Below the pieces are notes generated by a model. That model was not told the DNA's origin. It did not search any database and worked only from the letters and a program-made list of their open reading frames with translations. The translations under genes were made by a program, and so were the position numbers. From Alligator mississippiensis (lineage: Eukaryota > Chordata > Crocodylia > Alligatoridae), in NCBI RefSeq assembly GCF_030867095.1, contig NC_081837.1, positions 16,882,501 through 16,946,500 on the forward strand: 64,000 nucleotides of DNA, written 5' to 3'. Position 1 is the first letter of the stretch. Every line of letters begins with the position of its first letter. Shown here in pieces: positions 62,561 through 64,000 of the stretch.

Positions 62561-64000
62561 CTCCTAGCATGGATCCTGGACACTTAATGCTCTCCACCCA
62601 TCCAGCAAACCCTGTGGTCCTAGGGAAGGTCTTTATGCTTTGAGGACCACAGTTGTTCTACCCTCTGTCTCTAACATGTGGCTTACATGCACAAATTGTC
62701 CCGTTAGATACACAGGGACAGTTAAAGCCATACCAGCTTCCTCTGTGTCAGTGTGTAGCTCAGGCCTGAGATGAGAACAGCATTTGGTGCATGTAAGGCA
62801 TTGGAGAGGCTGGGCTAGTTACTGATGATCCCTGGTGTAGCTCTGCTGGGCTTTTTGGGTCATGTGGAGCTGTGAAGCTGGCCTGCCTCTAGTATCTTTT
62901 GTGCAGGACCTTTTTATGTTTTCCCCTTGCACAGAGAAGCCTGGTTCACGTGTGATTTTTGTGGCAGTATAATGGTTTCAGCAGCAATTGCAGGCCTTAG
63001 AAACTGCAGCTGAGATGGAAGCCCCATTGCACTAGGTGCTGTACATAGGTTTATTCAGAGATAGATCTGACAAGCTAAAGAGACTAGATGCAGGTGAGGA
63101 GAGAGGAAAGGTTTTCATCCCTCGTTCAGAGATGAACCGCAGCACGGCGAGCCTAAGATGCTCTTGGAGTTTCACCACTCGCGCTAGCATCCAGGGTTCA
63201 CAAAGGATGCTGGTCAGCTGAGGAGGGCTCAAAGATGAGCTTCAGGATCCAGCAGCTCCAATTTTAGTTGATCAAGGAGAAGGTTAAAGAGCTGCAGGAT
63301 TATACCCCAAAGGTATCTGCCTGGGGAAGAGAAGTGTCTCCCCTCAAGGAAGTCCAAGAATTGGCATTTCAGGCTCACAGCTCTGCTTTCCCAGTGACTT
63401 AGCAGCAGTAGCACTGCCTGCATTTCTGAGCCTTGCAGGATGCAATGTCTGAATTTGCATTAAGCAGCTGGGTTTCCTCCAGCATCACCCCAGACACTGC
63501 AACAACAGTGCCATCCCTATGTGTCCTCTTCTAAGCCCACTGCCCCTTAGCTCAGCAGATCTAGCCATACAATTGGGCTTCTTTATCAAGCAGACAAAGG
63601 TACTGAGAGACCCGATAGCTGGAAGTGGATGCTGGGCAAATTCAAACTACAAATAAGGTACAAATTGGTAATAATGGTGTGGGGGGGGGGGAGAATTAAT
63701 TGCTGTGACTTGTCAAGGGCTGGTTGATTCTCCATCAGCATATGTCTAAGTCAAACACTGGTGATTTACTGAGAAGATCTGCTCCAGTTTGGACTGGAAT
63801 GAATTCAGGGAAGTTTTACAGGCCAGACAAAGAGGATCATACTGACCCTCTGGTTTTCTAATTTCTGGATATACAGGATTTCAAACAGTGGTTACCTTTC
63901 CAGCGTGAGTTTTATTTCCATATAAGGATTTGTATTTTTTCCCCGTGTTTAATTGGGGAACACGATGCCAACGACTGTAAATCATAACTGCATGCTGTAT
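62561..64000. other. Intergenic to window end
   Basis: No gene recognised. 'attgcactaggtgctgtaca' at 63027-63047 resembles a short piece of the SINE tail in minus orientation. A G-run at 63681-63691 is the only other visible feature. HSPB1, expected somewhere downstream from mammalian synteny, was not seen on either strand. Confidence 0.45.

Overview
This is a stretch of vertebrate nuclear DNA, most likely from a reptile and probably a crocodilian. It carries one recognisable protein-coding gene, YWHAG (14-3-3 gamma, plus strand), and many decayed transposable elements. The lineage call rests on the repeats: several CR1 LINE subfamilies, one with an SGNH-esterase ORF1 and several with the usual CR1 3' end; MIR/CORE-SINEs; and many hAT-type non-autonomous DNA elements. 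A turtle is not excluded, because no tree can be built by eye.

Layout. 1-803 is a minus-strand CR1 fragment spanning the ORF1/ORF2 junction, cut by the window edge. 804-6260 is intergenic, with a SINE tail, a plus-strand CR1 3' piece at 3185-4053, a MIR, and a CR1 3' end plus an hAT-like end at 6036-6330. These last two abut the YWHAG CpG island (about 6260-7260). YWHAG has two coding exons: 6682-6768 (29 codons, ends in phase 0 at a GTGAGT donor) and 37698-38354 (218 codons plus stop), separated by an intron of 30,929 bp. Together they encode 247 residues with all phosphopeptide-binding residues kept. The 3' UTR probably runs to about 41175, with early AATAAA signals at 38644 and 39250 and a final one at 41151.

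The intron contains CR1 pieces, a MIR, several hAT-like elements, a 764-bp palindromic element at 26056-26819, a 36-nt poly-C tract, and a perfect 99-bp inverted repeat with a 22-nt loop (30783-31002). Downstream of YWHAG (41180-64000) I find no convincing exon. That region holds a 2-kb CR1 with a broken reverse transcriptase (54427-56405), further CR1 and MIR fragments, and short DNA elements, some with clear target-site duplications. In mammals HSPB1 lies 3' of YWHAG in convergent orientation and SSC4D lies 5'. Neither was recognised here, so if synteny holds they lie outside the window.

No previously undescribed multi-gene system is visible. The observations most worth checking are the 99-bp perfect hairpin inside the YWHAG primary transcript, the palindromic hAT-like element, the small hAT-like elements with target duplications, the CR1 ORF1 that keeps its esterase catalytic residues, and the transposon sequence forming the upstream edge of the YWHAG promoter.
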